From contig CAMEIT010000014.1 in assembly GCA_945918795.1 (NCBI GenBank), positions 1 to 46,434 of the forward strand: a stretch of 46,434 bases of DNA, read 5' to 3'. How positions within the stretch are numbered: the first letter of the stretch is position 1; every line of letters starts with the position of its first letter. The translations under genes and the position numbers were made by a program. Origin of the DNA: an uncultured Clostridia bacterium (GTDB lineage Bacteria > Bacillota > Clostridia > HGM11327). Positions 7,205-14,105 of the stretch are shown here, one piece after another. The notes under the pieces are model-generated. The model was not told the DNA's origin, made no database searches, and was given only the letters and a program-made list of their open reading frames with translations.

Positions 7205-8560
7205 TCATTTCAATATATCGGAAATATCGTGCAGAGCCATGAGCCTTGACACTATGACGACAGCGTCACCCGGCTCGATAACGTCATAGCCTCTCGGTAT
7301 TATAACGTTTTTGCCGCGCAGTATTGCGGCAACAAGAACGTCTTTTTTGAATTCAAGCTCGCACAGAGGCTTGCCCGTGACAGGCGAGTTTTCTCTGACT
7401 ATGAATTCCGCCGCTTCTGCTTTTCCCTTGATAATATTATAAAGAGTTTCCACATTGCTTCCGATAGTGTTTTTCATTGCCCTTACGTAACGAAGTATCA
7501 TATCGGCAGTAATATTTTTAGGATATATTATTGTATCGAGATCGAGATGCTTTATAACGTCGTCAAAATCTATTCTGTTTATTTTCGTTACGATTTTGCC
7601 TTGATTTGAGCTTCTGGCAAACAGTGACAAGAGTATGTTTTCCTCGTCCATATTTGTGAGCGCAAGGAAAGCTCCCGTGTTTGTAAGCCCCTCTTCAAGC
7701 AGGAGTGACTGATCTGTTGCGTCTCCGTTTATTACGGCAACATCGGGCCACAGCGAACACAGCTCTTCGCACACGCTTTTGTCTCTCTCGATTATTTTTA
7801 TGGAAATACCGGAACGATGCAATATATCGCACAGATAATGCGTTATTTCTCCGCCGCCCGCTATCATCGCGTCCTTTACGGAGTGCATTTTGTAGTCGAT
7901 TTTGCGGAAAAAATCGTCGGCATTTTTGGGAGAGGCAATTATGGATATGACGTCTTTTTCTTCAAAAACGAAGTCGCCGTTTGCAATGTATGCGTCGTCG
8001 CCGCGCTCTGCCGTGCATACGAGCACGTCGCAGTGAAGCTTTGTTACCACTTCTTTTACGGACATACCCACTATTCTGCTTTTTTCGGGCAGTCTGAATT
8101 TGAGCAGTTCAACTCTGCCTTTGGCGAATGTATCTATTTTTATTGCAGACGGGAATCGAAGAACACGTGCAATTTCGGCAGCGGCGGCATATTCGGGATT
8201 TATGACCATTGCAAGCCCAAGCTCGTTTTTGAGATAAGGCGCTTCCGTACTGTAATCCGGATTTTTAACGCGCGCGATAGTCTGGCAGTTACCTGCTTTT
8301 TTTGCAATCAGACAGCACAAAAGATTGAGTTCATCCGAGCCTGTGACCGCAATGAGCAAATCGGCATCGTATATTCCTGCCTGCTGCTGAACCATATGGG
8401 TCGCACCGTTGCCGACTATACCCATTATATCGTATCGGTTTGTTATAGATTCCACCTTTGCGGCGTTCATGTCTATAACGGTGATGTTATTGCCGTCTTC
8501 ATTGAGCTGCTCGGCGAGGGTACTTCCTACTTTGCCGCAGCCTACGATAATAATATTCAC
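7205..8560 (-). CDS. trkA: Trk potassium uptake gating subunit TrkA (two RCK domains)
   Basis: This 451-aa cytoplasmic protein gates the TrkH channel. The first RCK Rossmann fold begins at residue 1 (IIIVGCGKVGSTLAEQL); a second begins near 225 (AMIAGGGEITHYLCDIL). Each is followed by a TrkA_C-type domain: SRIVGMSVKEV about 150, and NSPVTGKPLCELEF about 380 with the end GDAVVIVSRL. The duplicated architecture at this length is that of TrkA; KtrA has only one RCK unit. It is the first gene of the trkA-trkH operon, with a promoter at 8680-8709. Confidence 0.93.
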   Translation of the reverse strand: MNIIIVGCGKVGSTLAEQLNEDGNNITVIDMNAAKVESITNRYDIMGIVGNGATHMVQQQAGIYDADLLIAVTGSDELNLLCCLIAKKAGNCQTIARVKNPDYSTEAPYLKNELGLAMVINPEYAAAAEIARVLRFPSAIKIDTFAKGRVELLKFRLPEKSRIVGMSVKEVVTKLHCDVLVCTAERGDDAYIANGDFVFEEKDVISIIASPKNADDFFRKIDYKMHSVKDAMIAGGGEITHYLCDILHRSGISIKIIERDKSVCEELCSLWPDVAVINGDATDQSLLLEEGLTNTGAFLALTNMDEENILLSLFARSSNQGKIVTKINRIDFDDVIKHLDLDTIIYPKNITADMILRYVRAMKNTIGSNVETLYNIIKGKAEAAEFIVRENSPVTGKPLCELEFKKDVLVAAILRGKNVIIPRGYDVIEPGDAVVIVSRLMALHDISDILK

Positions 8561-8679
8561 GGAGAATACGGTATCCTTTCATAAAAACATAGTTTTTTAT
8601 CGCAGTGTATGACTTGCCGACAAACAACACAATCGATTCTCTGAATCCGGGCTACAAAAATAACACTGTAATTTATATA

Positions 8680-8709
8680 ATTATACACAATAATACGGTA
8701 AGTTGTCAA
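8680..8709 (-). promoter_or_regulatory. Probable sigma-A promoter of trkA-trkH
   Basis: TTGACA (8709-8704), 18-nt spacer, TATAAT (8685-8680) on the minus strand. The roughly 110-nt leader to the trkA ATG has no c-di-AMP (ydaO) riboswitch pattern that I can recognise. Confidence 0.65.
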
Positions 8710-8777
8710 GTGCTTTTTTCATGCTTAAGTGCGCTCTTTTCCGTGGAAACGGTATTTTACGACGCAATGGAAGGCGG

Positions 8778-8805
8778 TTGACAAAAGATGAAATTGGTGT
8801 ATAAT
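8778..8805 (+). promoter_or_regulatory. Consensus sigma-A promoter of the HAD phosphatase gene
   Basis: TTGACA (8778-8783), 16-nt spacer, TATAAT (8800-8805). It diverges from the trkA promoter about 70 bp away. Confidence 0.7.
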
Positions 8806-8823
8806 ATTGACTGTAAATTTACG

Positions 8824-8857
8824 ACGGATTCTGCATGATTTCATGCTTATCGTCCGT
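8824..8857 (+). other. Leader hairpin upstream of the HAD phosphatase gene
   Basis: ACGGA/TCCGT (8824-8828 and 8853-8857) encloses the perfect stem GCATGA-TT-TCATGC (8833-8846), and TTTT follows. It sits 38 bp before the start codon and could act as a weak attenuator. Confidence 0.3.
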
Positions 8858-8894
8858 TTTGCACCCAACTTACAATTTAAGTGAGAGGAACATT

Positions 8895-9545
8895 ATGAAA
8901 TACAAGCTTGCGATTTTTGACCTTGACGGCACTATACTTGATACGCTTGACGATTTGACAGACAGCCTGAACCATGTGCTTGCGGAGAACTGCTATGGAT
9001 TACATACAAAAGAAGAGGTAAGAGGCTTTGTGGGCAACGGCATACATAAGCTTATAGAAAGAGCCGTGCCGACAGGAACTTCACCAAATGATATTGAAAA
9101 TGTTTACATTGAGTTCAGTGCATACTATAAAATTCATTGCACGGACAAAACAAAGCCTTATGAGGGCATTGAAGATATGCTGACAAAAATACGAGGTGCG
9201 GGATATAAAACTGCCGTAGTATCAAATAAGGCTGATTTTGCGGTGCAGGCTCTTTGCAACGTGTATTTTGAGGGATTGTTTGACCTGGTAAGGGGAGAGC
9301 AAAAGGGTACGCCGAAAAAGCCTTCTCCGGAGGCTGTAAATGCAATAATGGAAAAGCTTAATATGCCTCGGGACGAGACCGTTTATATAGGGGATTCCGA
9401 GGTGGATATTCTTACCGCTGCAAACGCGGGTGTTGACTGCTTGAGCGTTGTGTGGGGATTCAAGGACAGAGAATTTCTCATAAAAAACGGGGCATCAAGA
9501 ATTGTTGATGACGCCTCCGAGCTTGTCGATATATTGCTTTTGTGA
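8895..9545 (+). CDS. HAD-superfamily phosphatase, phosphoglycolate phosphatase-like
   Basis: This 216-aa HAD hydrolase with a helical cap has all four motifs: I FDLDGTILDTLD (about 8-19, nucleophile and acid Asp), II AVVSNK (about 110), III lysine in KGTPKKPSPEAV (about 145), and IV YIGDSEVDILTAANAG (about 166-181). The layout is that of Gph/PGP enzymes, but the substrate (2-phosphoglycolate, another phosphomonoester or pyrophosphate) cannot be read from motifs. The start at 8895 follows the ribosome binding site GAGAGGA; the ATG 60 bp upstream has none. The gene converges on the manganese exporter gene with only 7 bp between stop codons. Confidence 0.88.
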   Translation: MKYKLAIFDLDGTILDTLDDLTDSLNHVLAENCYGLHTKEEVRGFVGNGIHKLIERAVPTGTSPNDIENVYIEFSAYYKIHCTDKTKPYEGIEDMLTKIRGAGYKTAVVSNKADFAVQALCNVYFEGLFDLVRGEQKGTPKKPSPEAVNAIMEKLNMPRDETVYIGDSEVDILTAANAGVDCLSVVWGFKDREFLIKNGASRIVDDASELVDILLL

Positions 9546-9552
9546 TATTGAT

Positions 9553-10149
9553 TCAGCCTATAAGTCCTCTTATGAAAATTTCGATACCTATTATTATGAG
9601 TATTGCTCCGCCGAAAATTTCAGCCTTGTTTGAAAGCTTTGAGCCGAATTTTCTGCCGACTGCAACGCCTGCCAAGCAAAGCACAAATGTTACTGCGGCG
9701 ATTATCAGAGAGCATATCAGTGCGTACAAAAAGCTGTACGATGCTATTGTAAAGCCTACCGAAAGCGCATCTATCGATGTTGCAATGCCCTGAAGCACAA
9801 GTGCTCCGAAGCCTGTTTTGGAGAATGCACAAGCGCATTCGGTGTCGTCGCAGTTTTTCTTTTTGATTCCCTCAATGAGCATCTTTATGCCTATAAAAAG
9901 AAGCAATGCCAACGCAATCCACGGAATGAATTTTTCAAATACTTTGAAATGCTCTACGACGGTATGTATACATATCCAGCCGAGCATAGGCATGAGCGCC
10001 TGAAAGAATGCGAACATTCCCGGAATGCCGAACATTTTGCCCCTCGGCATATCAGGCTCGTTTAATCCGTTTGCGACTGAAACCGAAAATGCGTCCATTG
10101 CAAGACCTACTCCGAGAAGAACGCTGTTTGTGAAAAAAATAAAGTCCAT
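9553..10149 (-). CDS. mntP: Manganese efflux pump MntP family
   Basis: The 198-aa membrane protein has six hydrophobic segments and the internal two-fold repeat of the MntP family. Conserved acidic residues lie in the first and fourth helices (LAMDAFSVSVANG about 16-28; ATSIDALSVGFTIA about 125-138). Such proteins export Mn2+ and protect against its toxicity. The upstream riboswitch at 10210-10337 is of a manganese-sensing class and independently supports the assignment. The sporulation protein YtaF is a more distant relative, and the riboswitch argues against that reading. Confidence 0.9.
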   Translation of the reverse strand: MDFIFFTNSVLLGVGLAMDAFSVSVANGLNEPDMPRGKMFGIPGMFAFFQALMPMLGWICIHTVVEHFKVFEKFIPWIALALLLFIGIKMLIEGIKKKNCDDTECACAFSKTGFGALVLQGIATSIDALSVGFTIASYSFLYALICSLIIAAVTFVLCLAGVAVGRKFGSKLSNKAEIFGGAILIIIGIEIFIRGLIG

Positions 10150-10209
10150 GATATTGATCTCCGTTTTATTTTAGTCGTAAATTCTTATGTGACAAGCTAT
10201 AAAGAGGAT

Positions 10210-10337
10210 AAAAAAACAGACTCACAGTATAGCCGTTACAGTTATACATGAGTCTCGTAATTTAAAACAAGCCAGACTTTTGCGTCAGTATGTTGACTTG
10301 CTACATATACATAATACGCTTACTACTCCCTCACGGA
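10210..10337 (-). ncRNA. yybP-ykoY manganese riboswitch with intrinsic terminator, upstream of mntP
   Basis: On the minus strand the leader contains the aptamer landmarks GAGGGAGTAG (about 10336-10325), GTCAACATACTGACGC and ACGAGACTCA (about 10258-10248). The 5' GTGAG pairs with 3' CTCAT to close the aptamer. The same 3' strand is also the first arm of a terminator: GACTCA-GTATA pairs with TATAC-GTGAGTC, followed by seven T residues (10216-10210). Aptamer closure and terminator formation are mutually exclusive, so Mn2+ binding should permit readthrough into mntP. This is the established logic of the class. Confidence 0.88.
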
Positions 10338-10350
10338 AATTACATATGAT

Positions 10351-10379
10351 ATTATACCACAAATTATGCTTTTTGTAAA
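10351..10379 (-). promoter_or_regulatory. Promoter of the riboswitch-mntP transcript
   Basis: TTTACA (10379-10374), 17-nt spacer, TATAAT (10356-10351) on the minus strand. It lies directly before the aptamer. Confidence 0.7.
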
Positions 10380-10414
10380 CAATGTTAAATGATTAAATTT
10401 TGTGAGGAAATGCA

Positions 10415-11137
10415 TTATTTTTTCAGCCCGAATTTTTTTGCGAGCTTATTGAGCGCCCTGCTTTCTATTCTGGATACGTATGAACGCGAAATGTTCAGTC
10501 TGTCCGCTACTGCCTGCTGAGTAAGCCCGTCTTTGCCGTTTGACGAAACATGACCTTTAAGTCCGTATCTGAGTTCAAGAACCGTTCTCTCCATATCGCT
10601 CAGGCACGTTTTTATCATCATACACATTTTTTTTATGTCCTCTTCCGATTCTATCTGCTCGTAAATTGCACTGTCTTCTGCTCCGAGCACATCCGAGTAT
10701 ACCATTTCGTTGCCCTCGTCATCGGAACCGAGGCAGTCCGACAGCAGAACGTTACCCATATCCTTTTTGGCGGAGCGTATTGTCATAAGTATTTCATTTT
10801 CTATGCACGTGGACGCAAATGTCGCTATTCTTGCCTGCTTTGTCGGGTCGAACTTATCGACAGCCTTTATAAGCCCTATTGTACCTATGGATATAAGGTC
10901 GTCTATATCAATATCCGTATTTGCAAAGCGCTTTGCTATGTGTACGACAAGCCTGAGATTGTGCTCGACAAGCTTGCGCTTTGCTTCGACGCTTCCGTTT
11001 GCAAGCTCGGCAAGAAGCTCATTTTCCTCCTCAAGCGTGAGCGTGGGAGGAAAGGCGCCCATGTCCGATACGCTCCCGACAAAAAATATCGCGCTTTGCA
11101 GTAAAAGCCATATATCATTATTAAACACCGCATTCAC
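10415..11137 (-). CDS. sigK: RNA polymerase sporulation sigma factor, sigma-K type, with pro-sequence
   Basis: This 240-aa sigma-70 family protein has region 2 (EHNLRLVVHIAKRF, DIDDLISIGTIGLIKAVDKF, FASTCIENEILM, about 55-120) and region 4 (TVLELRYGL, LTQQAVADRLNISRSYVSRIESRALNKL, about 185-235). A hydrophobic stretch (about residues 8-22, IWLLLQSAIFFVGS) precedes the conserved FPPTLTLEEENELL, as in pro-sigma-K, where the N-terminus is removed by an intramembrane protease. Sigma-K drives late mother-cell genes in sporulation. The coding sequence is uninterrupted: no skin-type element splits it. The start appears to be GTG at 11137 with AAAGGG very close upstream, so the exact N-terminus is uncertain. 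Confidence 0.88.
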   Translation of the reverse strand: MNAVFNNDIWLLLQSAIFFVGSVSDMGAFPPTLTLEEENELLAELANGSVEAKRKLVEHNLRLVVHIAKRFANTDIDIDDLISIGTIGLIKAVDKFDPTKQARIATFASTCIENEILMTIRSAKKDMGNVLLSDCLGSDDEGNEMVYSDVLGAEDSAIYEQIESEEDIKKMCMMIKTCLSDMERTVLELRYGLKGHVSSNGKDGLTQQAVADRLNISRSYVSRIESRALNKLAKKFGLKK

Positions 11138-11269
11138 ACCCTTTAAATATAATATATTACATAATATGCAAAAGCGGGCGTTTTGTGATATAAAAAAACA
11201 AAAAAATCGCGTAAATGAAAATAATATTAAATATCACGCAATATTGTGTAAATACTTTGACATTGACTA

Positions 11270-11298
11270 TTGAAAAAGCAAGGATTTGATTATATAAT
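11270..11298 (+). promoter_or_regulatory. Probable promoter of the two-component system
   Basis: TTGAAA (11270-11275), 17-nt spacer, TATAAT (11293-11298). About 95 nt of leader follow, with two hairpins: GAGGGAACG-N8-CGTTTCCTC (near 11320-11345) and the one at 11364-11382. Confidence 0.55.
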
Positions 11299-11363
11299 AA
11301 ACATATGGATAAAAACGTGAGGGAACGGTAAAAAACGTTTCCTCGGCACATTAAGGAAAGGAG

Positions 11364-11382
11364 AGCTTTGCGCCGCAAAGCT
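11364..11382 (+). other. Stem-loop between two possible ribosome binding sites of the response regulator gene
   Basis: AGCTTTGC-GCC-GCAAAGCT is a perfect 8-bp stem. A strong site, GGAAAGGAG (11355-11363), lies just before it, and a weaker site, GAGGAG (11385-11390), lies only 3 nt from the ATG. Folding the stem would bring the upstream site to about 11 nt from the start codon. Confidence 0.4.
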
Positions 11383-11393
11383 ATGAGGAGTTT

Positions 11394-12074
11394 ATGTTTA
11401 ATATACTTGTTGTTGAAGATGATGAAAATTTAAGAAAGCTTATTACGGCGGTGCTTCGCCGCAACAGATACGATGTTTTGCAGGCAAAGGACGGCAGAGA
11501 GGCTCTCGATGTGATAGAACAGAATCACGTTGACCTCATGATTTGCGATATAATGCTTCCCGTAATGGACGGCTACGAGGTGACAAGGGAGGTAAGGCTG
11601 ACAAACAAGGAAATGCCCATTCTGATTGTGACGGCAAGAGAGACTCTTGAGGATAAAAGGCGCGGCTTTGCCGTCGGAACGGATGATTATATGGTAAAAC
11701 CGATAAATATGGACGAAATGCTCATGAGAATAAGCGCGCTTTTAAGACGTGCCAAAATAACGAGCGAGCGAAAAATAACGATAGGCGACGCTGAAATCGA
11801 TATGGACGCAATGACAGTTAATTACAAGGGCGAACAGATGCAGATACCCAAAAAGGAATTTTTCATACTGTTCAAGCTCCTCAGTATGCCGAACCATATA
11901 TTTACGCGCCACGCCCTTATGGAAGAAATATGGGGTCCTGATGCCGAAACGGATGAGCGCACGGTTGACGTTCATATAAAGCGTCTCAGAGAACGCCTTG
12001 AGGAGGCTAAAATAACTGAATTTGAAATTGTTACGGTGAGAGGACTCGGATATAAGGCAGTAAAGAACGTATGA
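11394..12074 (+). CDS. OmpR/PhoB-family response regulator
   Basis: The 226-aa protein has a receiver domain (1-115) with the acidic pocket VEDDENL, phospho-acceptor Asp in MICDIMLP (about 54), Thr in LIVTARE and Lys in YMVKPI (about 103). A C-terminal winged helix (about 130-225) ends in RTVDVHIKRLRERL and TVRGLGYKAV, the DNA-binding signature. Its stop codon overlaps the ATG of the histidine kinase gene (ATGA), so the two are translationally coupled. The regulon is not evident from neighbours. Confidence 0.93.
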   Translation: MFNILVVEDDENLRKLITAVLRRNRYDVLQAKDGREALDVIEQNHVDLMICDIMLPVMDGYEVTREVRLTNKEMPILIVTARETLEDKRRGFAVGTDDYMVKPINMDEMLMRISALLRRAKITSERKITIGDAEIDMDAMTVNYKGEQMQIPKKEFFILFKLLSMPNHIFTRHALMEEIWGPDAETDERTVDVHIKRLRERLEEAKITEFEIVTVRGLGYKAVKNV

Positions 12075-13378
12075 GAAAGAATATTATAGTCAGCCTGATG
12101 ATAGCGTTTCTGTTTGCTACAACATTTTCGGCGGGCTTGAGTTACAGCTTGTCACATTATATAAATTTGCAGAGGATTGTAAAGCAGCTTCGCGAGGATG
12201 AAATAAATATGGCTCAAAGCATAAGCGATATTTGCAAAGACTATGATGCCGATGTTTTTGAGCTTGCCCGACAGTTCAGCTCATCGGTATATACCGTTTT
12301 CGTAATGAGTGATGAGCAGATAGCATCCATTCCCGAAGAAACGGCAACAAGGATAAATAACGGTGAGATCATTACAAACTCAAAATTCCTTGATTTTGAT
12401 ACGGATTGTATGTTCAGGGCAAACAACAACATAATGAGCATAAAGCTGAATCCTCAGAGCGATATAATAAAATCATTCGGAGACAGAATAGGCTTGGTTT
12501 TATCTTTCACGCTGATTCTGAGTGCGCTGCTTATGTTCTTTATGAGCAGATCGGTAGCAAAGCCGATCATGCAGCTCAACGCCGCGACGAAAAAGGTTGC
12601 CAAGGGTGATTTTGATGTACAGGTAGACGTGGACTGCGATAATGAGGTTGCCCAGCTTGCCAAAAGCTTTAACAGCATGGTAAACGAGCTGAAAAGCAAT
12701 GAGCTTCTCAAAAAGGATTTTATAAGCAATGTTTCGCATGAATTCAAAACTCCGCTTGCAACCGTAAACGGATTCGCAAAGCTTTTAAGAGAGGGCAACT
12801 GCACCCATGAGGAGGTGGCGGAGTATGCCGAAATAATCGATCACGAAACGAGCCGTCTTTCTACATTGTGCAGTAACATACTCAGACTCTCGCGTATAGA
12901 AAATCAAAAGATCGTAACGAAATCAGTGGATTTTCGCCTTGACGAACAGATGCGCGACGTATTGCTCATGCTTGAACCGCAGTGGAATGAAAAAGAGATT
13001 GACCTGGACGTTGACCTTGATGAAACGGAATACTGTGCGGACGAGGAGCTTTTACAGCAGGTGTGGATAAACCTTATCGGGAATGCGATTAAATTCACAG
13101 ACAATCAAGGACAGATAAAAATAACGATGCGCAATTCGCCGGACGATGTGACGGTTATCATAAAGGACAGCGGAATCGGAATGAGCGAGGAAACTCAAAA
13201 GCATATATTCGAGAAGTTTTACCAGGCGGACAAATCCCATGCCGCACAGGGCAACGGTCTCGGACTTGCGCTCGTAAAGGAAATACTTGATATATGCTCG
13301 GGCAAGATAAGAGTAAAATCAGCTCCCGGGTGCGGCTCGCAGTTTACCGTTGTGCTCCCCAAAACGGATAAGGAATAA
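12071..13378 (+). CDS. Membrane-bound sensor histidine kinase
   Basis: This 435-aa class I kinase has a membrane helix near residues 7-30, a roughly 100-residue extracellular sensor segment, a second helix about 137-158, then HAMP (about 160-210). The dimerisation/phospho-acceptor box is FISNVSHEFKTPLATVNGF (His about 223). The ATPase domain has the N box WINLIGNAIKF, G1 DSGIGMS, F box IFEKFYQAD and G2 GNGLGLALVKEI. It is encoded in a two-gene operon with the response regulator and ended by a terminator at 13395-13444. The stimulus is unknown. Confidence 0.93.
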   Translation: MRKNIIVSLMIAFLFATTFSAGLSYSLSHYINLQRIVKQLREDEINMAQSISDICKDYDADVFELARQFSSSVYTVFVMSDEQIASIPEETATRINNGEIITNSKFLDFDTDCMFRANNNIMSIKLNPQSDIIKSFGDRIGLVLSFTLILSALLMFFMSRSVAKPIMQLNAATKKVAKGDFDVQVDVDCDNEVAQLAKSFNSMVNELKSNELLKKDFISNVSHEFKTPLATVNGFAKLLREGNCTHEEVAEYAEIIDHETSRLSTLCSNILRLSRIENQKIVTKSVDFRLDEQMRDVLLMLEPQWNEKEIDLDVDLDETEYCADEELLQQVWINLIGNAIKFTDNQGQIKITMRNSPDDVTVIIKDSGIGMSEETQKHIFEKFYQADKSHAAQGNGLGLALVKEILDICSGKIRVKSAPGCGSQFTVVLPKTDKE

Positions 13379-13394
13379 AAAATGTCATAATATT

Positions 13395-13444
13395 ACGGCG
13401 TGAAATATAAGTCTTCAAGTACATATTTCATGCCGTATTTTTGT
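13395..13444 (+). terminator. Intrinsic terminator after the two-component operon
   Basis: ACGGCGTGAAATAT (13395-13408) pairs with ATATTTCATGCCGT (about 13423-13436), followed by ATTTTTG. The stem is about 14 bp with one G-T pair. Confidence 0.75.
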
Positions 13445-13538
13445 TGTGCTCCTAAAAGCAAATACTCTTTTTCATGAATAATATGCTCCCGTAACGTTTG
13501 AATTGCAAATATCATATAAATATACGGGAGGTTTTTAT

Positions 13539-14018
13539 ATGGTAAGGAAAAACAACAGCACCACGGCATTAGCGCACATAACGGGCAGTAGCGTTTACCC
13601 CGATGTAAACGGATACGTCAGCTTCAGTGGGATGAAAAACGGTGTGCTTGTCACAGCCGAAATACGCGGACTGCCGGATTCTCACGGGCACGGAATATAC
13701 GCATTTCATATTCATAACGGAACAGCCTGCACGGGCGATGCCGAGGACCCGTTTGCGGATGCCGACGGGCATTACAATCCCGATGAAGCTATGCACCCGT
13801 ATCATGCAGGTGATCTGCCGCCGCTCTTTTCAAATAACGGATATGCTTATATGTCGGTGTTCACCGACAGATTCAACATCGGCGAGATTATTGGACGTGT
13901 TATAATAATTCACAAAAACACAGACGATTTTACAACACAGCCCTCGGGAAATTCGGGAACAAAAATTGCCTGCGGAAAGATTTTTCTTCAGAAAAACATG
14001 AACGAAAAGCTTTTCTGA
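13539..14018 (+). CDS. Cu/Zn superoxide dismutase family protein without a signal peptide
   Basis: The 159-aa protein follows the Cu/Zn-SOD pattern: HGIYAFHIH (copper ligand pair), HYNP and HPYHAGDLPPL (bridging and zinc ligands), IGRVIIIHKNTDDFTTQPSG (fourth copper histidine and electrostatic loop) and SGTKIACGKI at the end. Two cysteines (TAC and IAC) could form the family disulfide. The start at 13539 follows a strong GGGAGG site; the in-frame ATG 36 bp upstream does not. There is no signal sequence or lipobox, whereas most bacterial members are exported. It lies between its own terminator and that of the two-component operon, so it is probably monocistronic. Confidence 0.85.
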   Translation: MVRKNNSTTALAHITGSSVYPDVNGYVSFSGMKNGVLVTAEIRGLPDSHGHGIYAFHIHNGTACTGDAEDPFADADGHYNPDEAMHPYHAGDLPPLFSNNGYAYMSVFTDRFNIGEIIGRVIIIHKNTDDFTTQPSGNSGTKIACGKIFLQKNMNEKLF

Positions 14019-14052
14019 AAACGCAGATTATTGCAACAAGACACAAAAAATG

Positions 14053-14085
14053 CCGCTTACTCCTTTCGGAATGTAAGCGGTTTTT
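14053..14085. terminator. Bidirectional intrinsic terminator between the superoxide dismutase and ABC permease genes
   Basis: CCGCTTAC (14053-14060) pairs with GTAAGCGG (14073-14080). TTTTTG follows on the plus strand, and the minus strand reads into CATTTTTTG, so both converging genes could end here. Confidence 0.8.
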
Positions 14086-14105
14086 GCTTTGCATGAAAAC
14101 TGATT

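Noticed and set aside
7817-8584. Plus-strand 255-codon ORF opposite trkA
   Set aside because: It is a shadow frame of the RCK-domain gene, with Cys- and aromatic-rich composition and no motifs.
10415-11137. skin-like element interrupting sigK
   Set aside because: The sigma-K reading frame is continuous from pro-sequence through region 4.
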